Positions 5,646-6,438 of a DNA stretch of 6,438 bases are shown piece by piece (within the stretch, counting starts at the first letter, position 1; the number at the start of each line of letters is the position of its first letter). Source of the stretch: Nitrospirota bacterium (GTDB taxonomy: Bacteria > Nitrospirota > Nitrospiria > Nitrospirales > Nitrospiraceae); NCBI GenBank assembly GCA_005877535.1, contig VBOM01000007.1:1-6438 (forward strand), in the 5' to 3' direction. Under the pieces are notes generated by a model. That model ran no database searches. It saw nothing but the letters and a program-made list of their open reading frames with translations, and was not told the origin of the DNA. Both the position numbers and the translations under genes were made by a program.

Positions 5646-6248
5646 CTAGAGATCCCGACGGCCTTCGATCGACTTGAGCAACGTCACTTCGTCGGCATAT
5701 TCGATATCCATCCCGACCGGAATGCCATAAGCGATGCGCGAGACCCTGGCCCCGAGAGGTTTCAGTTGGTTCGTTAAATAGATGGCGGTTGCCTCACCCT
5801 CGATCGTCGGACTCGTCGCGAGGATCACTTCCTCAATTCCCCCAAGCTTCACCCGATCGACCAACTCCTCGGCCCTGATATCGGACGGCCCGACGCCGTC
5901 CAACGGAGACAAGGCGCCGAGTAACACATGATACAAGCCGCGGTAGGCTCCCGCCCGCTCGATGGCATAGGTCGTACTCGGTTCTTCCACCACCAGGATT
6001 CTCGTCTGGTCCCGCTTCGGATCGAGACAATATTCGCAGAGCTCTCCCTCGGCGATGTTCCGGCATTGTCGGCAAAATGAGAGCCCATCTTTGACGGCAC
6101 GAATCGCCTCGGCCAGGCGAAGCGCGTCTTCGCGCTCAGCCTTCAAGACATGGAACGCCAATCGCTGCGCCGTTTTCTGGCCGATGCCTGGAAGACGGAC
6201 TAACTCCCGCACCAACCGTGCAAGTAATCCTTGTTGATCAACCGCCAT
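5646..6248 (-). CDS. recR: Recombination mediator protein RecR
   Basis: RecR works with RecO (and RecF) to load RecA onto SSB-coated single-stranded DNA at gaps. The 200-residue product has the standard family length and domain order: an N-terminal helix-hairpin-helix with LPGIGQKTAQRLAFHVL (19-35), a C4 zinc finger (C59, C62, C71, C74), a Toprim domain opening with ILVVEEPSTTYAIE (84-97) and holding SPTIEGEATAIYL (146-158), and the C-terminal segment YGIPVGMDIEYADEVTL (174-190) ending in GRRDL. The ATG at 6248 follows a modest AGGCGA about seven to eight bases upstream. The frame continues to an ATG at 6356, but the extra 36 residues are unlike RecR and run into the intergenic repeat. In many bacteria recR follows dnaX and ybaB; neither is within the window, and a repeat element lies upstream instead. 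Confidence 0.96.
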   Translation of the reverse strand: MAVDQQGLLARLVRELVRLPGIGQKTAQRLAFHVLKAEREDALRLAEAIRAVKDGLSFCRQCRNIAEGELCEYCLDPKRDQTRILVVEEPSTTYAIERAGAYRGLYHVLLGALSPLDGVGPSDIRAEELVDRVKLGGIEEVILATSPTIEGEATAIYLTNQLKPLGARVSRIAYGIPVGMDIEYADEVTLLKSIEGRRDL

Positions 6249-6343
6249 GACGTGATCGCCTGCCAGATGAGTCTGCGGAAAACCTGTTGTGCCACGGTGA
6301 AAATTCGATTGTCCCCACTTCGAGGGCAATAGGATAATGCCAC

Positions 6344-6438
6344 GCAGGATGCTCAAAAAGGCCGTCCAGCAAGGCCGCAGCGAGCGAAGAGGCGAGGCGT
6401 ACGCTTTGGTACGTTGAGCCTCTGAGCGAAGCGAGAAC
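6344..6438. repeat. Hairpin-rich intergenic repeat-like element, cut by window edge
   Basis: From GCAGGATGCTCAAAAAGG to the end of the window the DNA is non-coding and structured. Its centre forms a hairpin: AGAGGC (6388-6393) pairs with GCCTCT (6418-6423), then come tandem G-A/A-G mismatches, two G-U pairs and CGTAC/GTACG (6398-6402 with 6409-6413) around a six-base loop GCTTTG. The arms are flanked by direct copies of GAGCGAAG (6382-6389 and 6424-6431). The outer left stretch (6351-6374) has no partner yet and would be expected to pair with sequence past 6438. It resembles a dispersed intergenic element I recall from Nitrospira genomes; that identification is memory-based. Confidence 0.5.

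Noticed and set aside
6249..6356. Upstream in-frame extension of recR to an ATG at 6356 (36 extra residues)
   Set aside because: RecR proteins begin close to the helix-hairpin-helix and have about 200 residues; the extension runs into the intergenic repeat and shows no family features.
1..6438. CRISPR array, IS element, prophage or defence island
   Set aside because: There are no regularly spaced direct repeats, no transposase or integrase other than housekeeping XerC, and no defence-type domains in any convincing gene.

Overview
The window reads as an ordinary stretch of bacterial chromosome. I infer a Nitrospira-like organism (phylum Nitrospirota) from the overall style of the proteins and from a hairpin-rich intergenic repeat at the right edge that resembles repeats I recall from Nitrospira. 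No sequence search was possible, so the genus is tentative. There are seven protein genes, one of them cut by the left edge, plus one tRNA and one candidate small ORF. No phage, transposase, CRISPR array or defence locus is visible.

Left block, minus strand: a strong sigma70-type promoter (3038-3067) drives trmFO (tRNA m5U54 methyltransferase). xerC (tyrosine recombinase) follows with a 28-base overlap. After a 120-base gap comes argB (acetylglutamate kinase), whose last part lies beyond position 1. The xerC-argB gap is the most interesting place in the window. An arginine-rich 46-codon ORF starts in an ATGA overlap with the xerC stop, has its own GAAGGA ribosome-binding site, and runs through a terminator-like hairpin with a T6 tract. 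Five of its Arg codons lie just before or over the 5' arm of that hairpin. This is the layout expected of an arginine-sensing transcription attenuator in front of an arginine biosynthesis gene. It remains a hypothesis.

Middle block, plus strand: a tRNA-Val(CAC) gene with encoded CCA is divergent from trmFO and has its own promoter-like sequence with a GC-rich discriminator. Next is a 113-residue probable lipoprotein of unknown function with a good promoter and a strong downstream hairpin. Then comes a TPR-containing probable lipoprotein with an N-terminal domain I cannot name.

Right block, minus strand, convergent with the middle block: recR (recombination mediator) lies upstream of a DksA-family zinc-finger regulator that has its own promoter and keeps the DxxDxA tip motif. 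The last ~95 bases hold the left part of the hairpin-forming intergenic element, cut by the window edge.

The functional themes are tRNA supply and modification (tRNA-Val, TrmFO), chromosome maintenance (XerC, RecR), arginine synthesis and stringent-type transcription control (DksA). No single joint pathway is evident beyond the trmFO-xerC operon and its possible read-through into argB.
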